Shown piece after piece: positions 33,761 through 43,738 of a stretch of 49,309 nt of DNA (positions are counted from its first letter, which is position 1; each line of letters starts with the position of its first letter). The position numbers and the translations under genes are program-made. Below the pieces are notes generated by a model. That model ran no database searches, was not told where the DNA came from, and worked only from the letters and a program-made list of their open reading frames with translations. Source of the DNA: Glomus cerebriforme (lineage: Eukaryota > Glomeromycota > Glomeromycetes > Glomerales > Glomeraceae). The stretch is taken from contig QKYT01000351.1 in NCBI GenBank assembly GCA_003550305.1, forward strand, positions 65,933-115,241, given 5' to 3'.

Positions 33761-34452
33761 AGAAATAATATTAATTACAGAAAACTGAATCGATCACGTG
33801 TGACATGTTTAAATTTTTACAATTTGTAAAAATTGTTAACTTTTATTAATAAATATTTTTGAAATATTTAGCGAATTGTAATAAACATATTATAAATTAA
33901 TAAATAATATAAAATTTTAGTCTAAAAAATATAACACAATGTATTTTATTGATGTATTAAAAAATACAGATATTTCTTTAAGTCTCATTTATTTTCATAG
34001 AACAATAACTGCAGCTTAATTATATACTAATTATATAATGATTTGGATGTGCAAACTAGTTGCAACCAGTTTTTGTAAAACTGGGTTGAAACGGTTTGAA
34101 CCTGATTCAAATTGGTTAAACCCAGTTTTTGAAAATACAACCAGTTCTAACCTCTATTTTGGATGACTTAAATTTTAATAGATGGAAACTATGTGATTTG
34201 TTACTAATATGCTTTTAATATCTAATTTTTCATATCACAAAGGGTATATCCACAAATTTTCATGTGTCACTGACACTTATTTGTTATACAATAAATAAAA
34301 ATATTTTTCTGAAAACTTTTTTTGTCCACTGTAGATTTATTTTCTGATGTATCTTCATAGCCAACATCATTATCAAAAGCTATATCTGGGCTGATTAAAT
34401 CTATAATCTCTGTATTGGAATTATCACTTAGTAAAAGCTTTTTACTAATCAT

Positions 34453-35000
34453 ACTGGTCAAAAACTGATTTATCCTACAGATATCTTACAGATAACTTAT
34501 AAATATCAGGTACCCAAAATGCAGAAAATCTGCTATATATTGGGTACCCAATATGTATACTATAGAATTAAAAAATACAATTTATTAATTATCTCCCTAT
34601 CCAGTGATCATAAAATGATAAAATATAGCTCATTCGATTCATCTCATTGAGACGTATCGAATAGTACTAATTTCACATTTCTAGGTATGATAGATGCTGA
34701 GATATTTGATAAATCATAAAAAAACAAACAAAAATACCAATTTGTCAAATATCTCGACATCTATTATACCTAGAAATGCGAAATTAGTACCATTCGATAT
34801 GCCTTAGTGAGGTGAATCAAATGAGCTATATTTCATCTTTTTATAATCACTGGATAGGAGATAATTAATAAATTGTATTTTTAATTCTATAGTATACATA
34901 TTGGGTACCCAATATATAGCAGATTTTCTGCATTTTGGGTATCTAATATTTATAAGTTATCTGTAAGATATCTGTAAGATAGATCAGTTTTTGACCAATG
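34453..35000. mobile_element. Fold-back element (two 250-bp inverted arms) inserted in hAT-2
   Basis: The left arm from 34453 (ACTGGTCAAAAACTGAT, then CAGATATCTTACAGATAACT, GGTACCCAAAATGCAG) is repeated inverted to 35000 with roughly 90% identity over about 250 bp. A short AT-rich loop sits near 34715-34740. TCAT flanks both sides (34449-34452 and 35001-35004), a 4-bp, possibly 5-bp, target duplication. Removing the element and one TCAT joins the hAT-2 frame as LAM/ISKK without a shift. It has no coding capacity. The superfamily is not evident. Confidence 0.85.
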
Positions 35001-35450
35001 TCATTGCTAATACACTATACATTAGACTAATGGTTGTATATTTACTTTTACCTAAATATTCTGTTACTTTAGCAAAATCTTCTAAAATTTTAATTAATTT
35101 TCTTATCTCTTGCCATTCATTTTTCATTAGATTTATATTTTTTAATTATTTTTTATTATGTCATGTTAAAGGATTAGGATCAATCAATATAGTAGATGCC
35201 AAAATATTGATAAGATCTTTGATTTTTATTAGATGCTTCTATACAAGATAACTGGAATTCTAGCACATCTCTATATCAGCAATCATTTAGAGATATTTAT
35301 CATTTTTTTCTAAATTCTGTAGTAAAAATATAATATAAAAATGGTATTAAATTAATATTTTGTTAGATTTTTATTTGTAATTTTAAATTAATAAATGAAT
35401 TTAAAGTTTAAATTAATAAAATTGATTATATAACTTTTTAAATTTGGGGC

Positions 35451-35640
35451 GTGACATTTATTAGGTAATATTTTAGGGGGTGGGAGTAAAACAAAATCTT
35501 ACATAATACAAAATTATGCATTTTTATTGGTCAAAATTAATACTATATATATATTTAAATATTATTGGTTGAAAAAATCTTACCTAGGGGGGGGGGGGAG
35601 TAAGACCTCTTATGAAACTAATATTAGGTAATATATATCA
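35451..35640. mobile_element. Small TIR element with G-run subterminal repeats
   Basis: The left end GTGACATTTATTAGGTAATA is inverted, imperfectly, at the right (GGTAATATATATCAC). Just inside are TTAGGGGGTGGGAGTAAAAC and, in the same orientation near the right end, CTAGGGG...GGAGTAAGACC with a run of about 12 G. At 190 bp it interrupts the hAT-2 coding relic. Target duplication is not clear. Confidence 0.45.
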
Positions 35641-37031
35641 CTACCCTAACCTCATTATTATTATTAATATAATTAGTACTTTTTTGAATTTCTAGTAGTT
35701 TTTCTGTTTGTTTAGGTATTGTAAAAAAATTAATTAATCTTTTGGTTCATGCAACTAGAACTTTAACTGGTATCAGTTCTTTTCCCATAACTATGTGCTA
35801 TACAAGGAAGTTTTGTAAGTTCATTTATTGAATTTTTAGCCTTAACCATATTGGAGTCATTATCAGTCATTATTATAAAGACTTTACCAGTTAGATTCCA
35901 ATTAGAAATGATATTGCATAAGACTATACAAATATTATCACTGATATGAAAATAAGGTACATATTGAACTACTAAGATTACTTCACAAATATTTAAATTA
36001 CTATTAATAAAAGAGCATGTAATACCAATATAATTACTTCTGCTTCATGTTGTCTATAGATTGGTTATTATAGAACAGGAAATAATATCTTCATTGAATT
36101 TTTTTGTTAAACCAGTTTTAATTTGATTGTATGTTTCAGCTAATAATTGTTGAATTATTTTATTATTTGAAAATTGATAGTTTAGATTAAATTCATGAAT
36201 AAATTCCATTAAGCCTTCATCATTACATATACTGATTGGTCTATTATCTTTAACTAAAATTCCAATAAATTTTTGATTACAAAAACTTTTAATATCTGAA
36301 TTATTTCAAATAAATTCATCTATATGAAATTGTGATAGCTGGCTATATTTCATATTTCATTCATCTTTTTTTTTATGATATGTAGCAGAATAAATAATAA
36401 AATTTCCAGTAGAATTATCAGAACTTATAAAATTATCACATGGTTCTACACCATTTTTTCATTGAACTTGTATTAAACACTTTATAATTCTTTTGTATTA
36501 TTCAGTTAATTTATATTGATCGAAATAACTCCATATCCAGCTTAATAGTCCTGATGGTTTAGCATTTGAAATTAAAATTAGCTAGTTATTATTTTATTTA
36601 AATTAATATTTACTGAAATTTTATTGCGCTTCTTATAGTTCTACTGTTTTTATTAGTTTTTTGTTAGCTATTTATGTCTGTATCTAACTCTAACTCAATT
36701 ATAGGTTCATTTGGAACTAAATTTTGCTAGTTTAATAGTTCACATACTTCTTGCTTCTTGCCTTAGTCTTTTTGATCTATTTATTCTAAGAGTTAAGGTT
36801 TCAATATTTTCTAGCTGAAGAGTCTTTTTACTAGACATAATTGTAAAAATTAAAAAAGACTAAACCAAAAATGTAAAGTATCATATACACTATTGTGCAT
36901 TCATGCTATGTCATACATTTGTTTAGTTGCATTTTATGATCATTTAAGTTACACTAAAATAACCAAATTAATCATAATGGATGGATATCTATACAGATAT
37001 CTATAGATATCTGTATATCACATCTTATCTA

Positions 37032-37394
37032 TTATTTAAAATCAATATCCAGATATTTGTATATCCATGCAGATATCCAGATTTTATATCTACGAATCAG
37101 ATCACCATCAGAAAGACATGCAGAAAGTTTATTAACAATTTTAGTACCAACTTTTGCATTAAGTTTTTTGTTCATTTCAATAAAAGTCTTTTTGATTTCT
37201 ATAGTAATACTTTTATCATGTGCCTTATTTTTTTCAATTTCTGCAATAAAATTAATATTAATTTCAGATATACGCTCATTAGCAATTTTATTATCATGTG
37301 AAGGGAAGTCATTGAAGAATTTATTTCTGATGACATAAATCAAGAAAAATGCATTAAGAAGAATAGAAGGTGTAAAGTTTTCAAAAATATGCAT
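37032..37394 (-). CDS. Short open frame of unknown function, possibly a gene fragment
   Basis: 120 codons, coding-like in its first 100: VIRNKFFNDFPSHDNKIANE, ISEININFIAEIEKNKAHDK, EIKKTFIEMNKKLNAKVGTK (a probable helical or coiled-coil segment). The last 17 codons run into a GGATATCTGNATGGATAT repeat, so the original 3' end is probably lost. It starts 556 bp upstream of the hAT-2 start on the same strand. No family is recognised. Confidence 0.3.
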   Translation of the reverse strand: MHIFENFTPSILLNAFFLIYVIRNKFFNDFPSHDNKIANERISEININFIAEIEKNKAHDKSITIEIKKTFIEMNKKLNAKVGTKIVNKLSACLSDGDLIRRYKIWISAWIYKYLDIDFK

Positions 37395-37512
37395 AAAGCA
37401 TTATTTTGCAAGATGAGTGCAGACATAATTTCAGAGTGAAGTAGAAAAAAAATATGTTAGGATCACAAGTAATTTTGTGTAATTTTTTATAATTTATTAG
37501 ATAATCAAGTAT

Positions 37513-37661
37513 TTTCCTTAAAAAAAAATCTGAATTTTTCAGAATTCTACACTTCTGAAGATAAAAAAATGTACCACTAAAAATTACCTTTTTAGGCTAA
37601 GCTGTAGCTCCATAATCATGTGTTTTTCTGACAAATTTTTTAGAATTTTACACTCCAGTTT
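37513..37661. repeat. Dispersed repeat, inverted copy of 47140-47292
   Basis: Shares with 47140-47292, in opposite orientation, CTGAATTTTTCAGAATTCTA, CACTTCTGAAGATAAAAAAATG, CACTAAAAATTACC and TTTTTAGGCTAA. CTGAATTTTTCAG is itself palindromic. It is probably a short transposable element of unknown type. Confidence 0.7.
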
Positions 37662-37828
37662 ACCCCTGAGAATTGTTAGATAATGAATATTCCATAATTG
37701 TAATTTTACGTCATATATTAATTATCAGCTTTGTATGACTAAATAAATCCATAGTATTTGTATAAATACTCCTGAATGCTATTTAAACAAATAGGACAAT
37801 ATTTTCATATAGAAAATTTCTAAATTTA

Positions 37829-38184
37829 CACGGGGTGTCTGGACACGAGTCACGTGATTTTTTACTATATGATAATTTATCATCCCGTGTCACACCTTCT
37901 GTTTTCATTTTTTCTATTTATTCTAGGGACTTAGAATTTTTTCAAGGTGTGAAATCCTATTCATCACATATTATTCGTCACATTTCTAATTTTGGCCGGA
38001 TTTCATAATGCCGGCCAGAATATCCTTTTTTGGAATATTGTACTACGTTATACGATCCAAAAAAGGCAATTTTGTTTCTCTCGAAAATCAAATTTTGGGT
38101 TACACGAATATCCCAAAAAGGCAATTTCATTGCAGATCATTTAATTCCGGCCGGAATTATGACCCCGTGTTCAGACACCCCGTG
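37829..38184. mobile_element. 356-bp MITE with 18-bp CACGGGGTGTC inverted ends
   Basis: The left end CACGGGGTGTCTGGACAC is inverted at the right (reverse complement CACGGGGTGTCTGAACAC), 17 of 18 matching. TA flanks both sides (37827-37828 and 38185-38186). Inside are GGCCGG motifs and two similar blocks CCAAAAAGGCAATTT. TA duplication suggests a Tc1/mariner-type mobilising transposase. Open frames inside (61-64 codons) are by-products. A diverged relative is at 6986-7300. Confidence 0.85.
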
Positions 38185-38221
38185 TACAAATAGAAATTGC
38201 CTTTCATATAATAGAATTTTA

Positions 38222-38700
38222 TGAGCAATTATAATGTGTACTCCTATTTAAACAATTTTAATTTATGGTGACGGTCTTATATCTCTAATATTTTTCATGA
38301 ACAATTTTAAATTTATGTGGATACGTCATTTTAATTCATGTATGGTGATCTTTAATTTATGCATGATGGTTCTTCCTATTTTAATATCTTTTCGTGGTCT
38401 CTTTGCTTGATCTTTAATGGGAAATTTTAATTTATGCGTTGGTGATGGTCATCCTATTTGATCTTTAATATCTCTTGATCTCTAATGGGCAACTTTAATT
38501 TATACGTAATGGATTTTTTATTTGATCTCTAAAGGTAATTTTAATTTATGTGTGGCGGTCTTCCTATTTTAATTTAAATGTGGTGTTCCTATTACTATTT
38601 GATTTCTAATAATTTTTTTCTATGGATACATGATGGTATTTTTATTTAATCTTTCACAGAATTTTATTTTATATGTGATGAGTAATTTTAATATTATTTT
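38222..38700. repeat. Degenerate tandem repeat, unit about 50-70 bp
   Basis: The phrase AATTTTAATTTATGNGTGGTG recurs with GGTCTTCCTATTT and GATCTCTAATGG at variable spacing through the segment, about eight times. It is strongly diverged and non-coding. Confidence 0.6.
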
Positions 38701-40435
38701 TTTGTAAATTATATAAAAATAATATTTTTATGTAATTGNAAATAAAATCATATTTATTATATGTTAATAATATCAGAATACACAATTCACCAATATGATA
38801 CATATATTATTTCTAGTTTAAATTTTCATACTTTTTCTTTCTTTCCAATTCTTTATCAATCCAATTTTTAATTGCTGTTAATGTCTTATCACATTTAGGT
38901 ATATCAATATTATTGTATATATGAGATACCATAGATTGATTAAATCCAATATTATTAGCTGAAATATCCCTTATTTCTNGAGCTATTNTATATTGACTTN
39001 GATCATCAAGAGTTTTTCTATAATCTAAAACCATTTTGAATTCTTTAATTATCTTTGATTCTTTGCTTGTAAATACTCGTGTTCTTTTAGGTTTCCATTG
39101 TTCATTTAATTTATCTTNATCCTGAGATTTGTAATTAAAACTAGAATTATAAAATATATTGGTATTATTAATGACATGTTATTATTGTTAATTTAATAAT
39201 ATATAAACAATTAATTACCTTCTGCGCATTAACTTTTCAGCAATCAAGTTTTGTGTTGATTTTAAGGTTTGAGTACAAATCTCAATATATTCATTGATAA
39301 GCAGATTCTTTTTTACCAATATCCAAATTTTTGACAATATTATTTTCTACTTTTACTGTTGCTGTTGTACGACTAGTTTTATTTTAATAGCCAGTACTAA
39401 ATTACTCCATAAAACAATCATTTTTCACTAACATTTTTCTAAATCATTTTTTAAGTTAATGTTATAAAAAGGATTTATAATTGATTTTCCTGTGATATCT
39501 AACTGTACGTCAATTTTGATATCTAATTGTGATATTAATAGCTTATATTTATTATAATAGTTTTGTAAAATCTTCAATAAAAAATCACCATCTGCAGTAG
39601 TATATATCCAAGCATTTAATTCATTACATTGTAATAAATTTGATATATATATTAAATCTAAATTTTCATCTTTAGGATTTTGATTTGATTCAAAATTTAA
39701 TTCTGACAAATCATATAAATTATCATTACTAAAGTTATTAAATCTATTTTTTCTGACCAAAATCACTTTTTTGTTAACTAAATTTAAATTCTTTTGTAAC
39801 ATTCACCACTCCCATTTATCTATTTCATATTCTACATCTTGAATGTTTTCCTTTACTCTAACTGAATTTTACATCCACATTGCAAATTTTGCCAAAATTT
39901 CTCAATTATTACCTACTTCAATTATAAATTTTTTTGATCTGATATGATATCATATTGCTCTTATAGTATATCTAAAACACCAAACAACTAAAACTTTAGA
40001 ATTATCAAATTTTTAATTTGCTATAATATCACTAATTATTTTTCTAAAATACTGATCTGGTATTTTATTATTGTATTCTTTAGGATAGCCACCAATATGT
40101 TACGTGCACAATCAGTATTGATTAAATAAGGAACAGAATTAATATTAAACAATTGTAATTCCTTTTGCCGATAAATATTCAAATAATGTTGAAGATTATT
40201 AGAGGATAAATCATTTGTTATAAGTTCAAATACATTTACCGGTGATGCATCAGATCCTTTACCTAATGATGGTATTGTAAAAAATACATTCAAGATTCTT
40301 TTATATACATTTGTACTACCATCTTTTGTAAGATAATATGGAACTGATTTCACTAGTTATTCTGTGTAATCTAAAAAAATACCCAGATTTTCATGTACAT
40401 GATAATGATAATAAACAATTGCAGCTTCATTAAAT

Positions 40436-42053
40436 TAGAGGTATGCTCCGAAATCCAGTCAATCTGGATATCCGGTCATCCATCCAAAAATTGATCAGAT
40501 TCAGATTAAACTGTTTGTACCACTGGATTGACCAGATAGTTCAACGGATATCTGGTCAATCCAATGATCTATTTATATCACCAGATTCACCAGATTCACC
40601 AGATTTTTTATACTGTAATTGAAGGTGGATGAAGTAGTCACTCCTACAAAAAGAAAAAAAAAGAACGTTAGTAACGTTCTTATATAATAAAATAAAAAAG
40701 AAACACCTCCCCATTTACCCCATTTACTTTCAGGAGCTGAGCTGAAGAGTTCATTCCTACAAAAAAGAAAAAAAATAATGTTAATAAATGTTCTTGTATA
40801 ATAAAATGAAAAGAAACACCCCCCATTTACCCAATTTACCTTTAGGAGCTGAGCCGAAGAGTTCATTTCTACAAAAAAAGAAAAAAAAAATGAACATTAA
40901 TAAATGTTCTTATATAATAAAATGAAAAGAAATACCCCCCATTTACCCAATTTATCTTCAGGGGCCGAGCTGAAGAGTTTGTTCCTACAAAAAAAGAAAA
41001 AAAAATGAACGTTAATAAATGTTCTTGTATAATAAAATGAAAAGAAATACCCTTATTTACCCAATTTACCTTCAGAAGTTGAGCCAAAGAGTTCGTTTCT
41101 ACAAAAAAGAAAAAAAATGAAAGTTAATAAACATTCTTGTACAATAAAATGAAAAGAAACACCTCCCATTTACCCAATTTACCTTTAGGAGCCGAGCTGA
41201 AGAGTTCGTTCCTACAAAAAAGAAAAAAAATGAATGTTAATAAACGTTCTTATATAATAAAATGAAAAGAAACACCTCCCATTTACCCAATTTACCTTCA
41301 GGAGCCAAGCTGAAGAGTTCGTTCCTACAAAAAAGAAAAAAAATGAATGTTAATAAACGTTCTTATATAATAAAATAAAAAAAATACCTTTCCATTTACC
41401 CCATTTACCTTTAGGAACTGAACTGAAGAGTTCGTTACTACAAAAAAGAAAAAAAATGAACGTTAATAAACGTTCTTGTATAATAAATAAAAAAGAAACA
41501 CCTCCCTATTTACTTCATTTACCCCATTTACCTTCAGGAGCTGAGCCGAAGAATTTGTTCCTACAAAAAAGAAAAAAAAAGAACGTTAGTAATGTTCTTA
41601 TATTAAAGTTTAATAACCTCCCTTCAATTACCTCCAGGAGTCGAGCTGAAGTGTTCGTTCCTAAAAAAAAANAAAAAAAAAAGAACGTTAGCAACATTCT
41701 TATATTAAAGTTTAATAAAAAAATACCTCACTACCCCTTTTTATCCCATTTACCTTCAGGAGCTGAGCCAAAGTGTTCGTTCCTACAAAAAAAAATAAAA
41801 AAGAACGTTAATAAACGTTCTTGTGTATTAAAATAAAAATAAAAACAAAAAAAAAATAAAAAAAATACCAAATTTGACTAGATTATCTGATCAATCCGGT
41901 CAATCTGGTCATCCGTGTAATATCTGATCAATTTGGTATTATCCAACGGATCTATCCAGATTATCTGAAATCCATTTATTCCTTAATCTGGATTATCCAA
42001 TCCGTTCAAAAACGGATGACGGATTGAACGGATTTTACTGAAGCATACCTTTA
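40436..42053. mobile_element. 1.6-kb non-autonomous hAT element with 8-bp duplication
   Basis: CATTAAAT stands directly before (40428-40435) and after (42054-42061). The left end TAGAGGTATGCTCCGA and the right end, reverse complemented TAAAGGTATGCTTCAG, are inverted ends of the hAT type. Both subterminal regions are dense in TCCGGTCATCC/GGATTGACC-type words. The interior is almost entirely a tandem array and there is no transposase. It interrupts the OTU/transposase gene between QESIQNTTIINSD and FNEAAIVYYHYH. Confidence 0.9.
40620..41840 (-). repeat. 113-bp tandem array of micro-exon-like units, about 11 copies
   Basis: The plus-strand anchor CTACAAAAAA occurs near 40644, 40757, 40869, 40985, 41099, 41212, 41325, 41438, 41561, (41661, mutated) and 41783, mostly 112-116 bp apart. 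On the minus strand each unit reads T-tract, GTAG, a 29-nt block (GAACGAACTCTTCAGCTC plus GGCTCCTGAAG), GTAAAT, then AAATGGGAGG, TTTCTTTTCATTTTATTATA and the palindrome GAACGTTTATTAACGTTC. The layout TAG/29 nt/GTAAAT mimics an exon between splice acceptor and donor. In one frame the block encodes NELFSSAPE. Short open frames of 60-126 codons across the array are products of the repeat. Confidence 0.92.
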
Positions 42054-43738
42054 CATTAAATATCACTATTGATAATAGTTGTATTTTGAATGGATTCTTG
42101 AACAAAACTTCATATTTGGCATTTAGTTGTTGATCCTGATCCATTTCTTTTAAGATATTTGCTTTTTTCTTTTTTATTTACATTTAAAATAGCTGCATGA
42201 AATCATTCACATAAATTATATTCTGATTGTTTATTTGCATTATTTTTAATTGAATTGATAATCCTTGCAGAATAAGCTAATGGTATATGTTACTGATTAC
42301 CAGTATATTTAATTTCACCTTTAATAGTAGACAAAATTTTTTTTCGCATATCGCGAAATGATCTATAATCAGAATTTATTAAATTTTGTCTAGCTAGTCC
42401 ATAACATTGACCATATGTTTTTCCATTTAAATATTTACATTGTTTTTTATTTATTGAGAATATAATATTAATAGTTACTAACTCCCTAGAACTGATTAAA
42501 TCCAATTTGTCAATGATTATTTTAAAAGTTATTTTTTCACTTTTATTACATCCTACACAATAACAATATTTTAACAAAATTTTATCTGATTCATATGTTT
42601 TTTGAATAGATACAGCTATTTGTGGCAGAAATTTAGATTGTCCCTTAAGTAATTCAATCAAATAATAATTACTAATCTGCCATGGTCGCCAATAATAATT
42701 AACTTCTTGATTATTAACAAAAGATAAAAATAATTTATCTAATGCATTTTTTCTAGTAATATTAAATCAAAAATCTTGAGCTTCCTCATAAACAAGATAA
42801 TCGTTAATATTTTTAGCATTAGAAACAAATGCATCATCAATACCCATAAGTAATCCTAACAAAGCATTTTGATTTCTTTTGTCACCATTAAAATAATCAT
42901 TAATAACTAATTGTTTATATTCTTGATCCTGATCTTTTTTGTTTCCATTAAAATAATTTTCAATAACTGATTGTTTGTACTCCTCTTCAACCTTTATAAT
43001 ACTGTAATTTTGATCTTTAACAATAGACTCTGTAATATTATAATTTACAATTGGTTTATCTGTAATAGATAAATAATCTTGAATATAAAATAATTTGTAA
43101 AGATAATAATAAAAGTAATGATATTTTTTTAAAGACTGATACAAAATGATTTGCTTGATAGGAAATTTTAAACTATTCCACAGAATAAGAACTTTACATA
43201 ATAATACATCATGATAAATCACCTTTACTCTCTCTTGGTAAAATTATACGATTATAAATTTGGTTCATATAGTTACTATTGGTGTCTGGAAATAAAGATT
43301 CAATGGGTCTATATAATACTGATGCTAATCCAAAAAAATGCTATCATAGAATTCCAAGAGTATGGTTTGCATATTAATCTTAATTCAAAAATATATTCAT
43401 TTTCTTTTTTAAAACCATGTTCACTTATGATTCTATTTTCATTATCAAAAGCTTCATTTCGATAGATAACATCCTGTTCAAAAATTGATTGTTGCAAATA
43501 AAATGGTGCATGCGTTATCAATTCAATCATTGTGGCTAATCATAATTGAAGATTAATATTTTCATTTCCAAATACAATTAATGATGTACTATTAAAGAAA
43601 CAATTTCCATCTGGTATTGATCTTATACAAACGTAATCTTTATATCTTTCTGGAAGCAATTTCATTGCTTCATAGTTTTGATTGTCATTGTTCCATTTTT
43701 CATTAATAAAATTATTTATATTAAGTAATATACTAGTA

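Larger units (their letters stand above)
29455..34156. mobile_element. hAT-1: 4.7-kb hAT element with 15-bp inverted ends
   Basis: The left end TAGAGGTTAGAACTG is exactly inverted at the right (CAGTTCTAACCTCTA ending at 34156). Behind both ends lie repeats of AACTGGGTTT/AAACCNGTT-type words. The left flank is TTTTGGGC (29443-29450) plus TAGA, the right flank TTTTGGAT (34157-34164): six of eight bases agree, a plausible decayed 8-bp duplication. The element contains a decayed transposase (minus strand) and a tandem array at 33100-33760. The ends are like those of the MITE at 1153-1404. Several N bases interrupt the sequence. Confidence 0.75.
34267..36838 (-). pseudogene. hAT transposase, N-terminal and central part (hAT-2), with insertions
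   Basis: Starts MSSKKTLQLENIETLTLRIN at 36838. A BED-type region follows (SGLLSWIWSYFDQYKL...IIKCLIQVQ). Next come DNRPISICNDEGLMEFIHEF, NNKIIQQLLAETYNQIKTGL, SRSNYIGITCSF, VVQYVPYFHISDNICIVLCN, WNLTGKVFIIMTDNDSNMVK, PCIAHSYGK and, after an AT-rich interruption with a small MITE, WQEIRKLIKILEDFAKVTEY and KYTTISLMYSVLAM at 35010. The frame then jumps over the fold-back element to ISKKLLLSDNSNTEIIDLIS at 34448. This is the standard hAT transposase order. Several stops (CAA/CGA/TGG-type losses) make it inactive. The C-terminal third is probably the piece at 28430-29090. Confidence 0.82.

Noticed and set aside
35587..35598. Run of about 12 G as a possible G-quadruplex element
   Set aside because: It is a single homopolymer inside a small TIR element, and its length may be a sequencing artefact.
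28030..37032. One host gene split by the whole hAT-2 block (37394-37091 joined to 28056-27430)
   Set aside because: Strand and order would fit and both parts are helix-rich, but the flanks (TAATAGAC and CGAATCAG) do not form a target duplication and the peptides cannot be linked.
36981..37338. Two plus-strand open frames over 93-106 codons
   Set aside because: They are antisense to the better coding-like minus-strand frame at 37032-37394 and overlap a GATATC repeat.
40573..41836. Open frames of 60-126 codons with repeated FSS-AP-like peptides
   Set aside because: They arise from the 113-bp tandem array on either strand. I report the array instead of calling proteins, though the NELFSSAPE phrase is noted.
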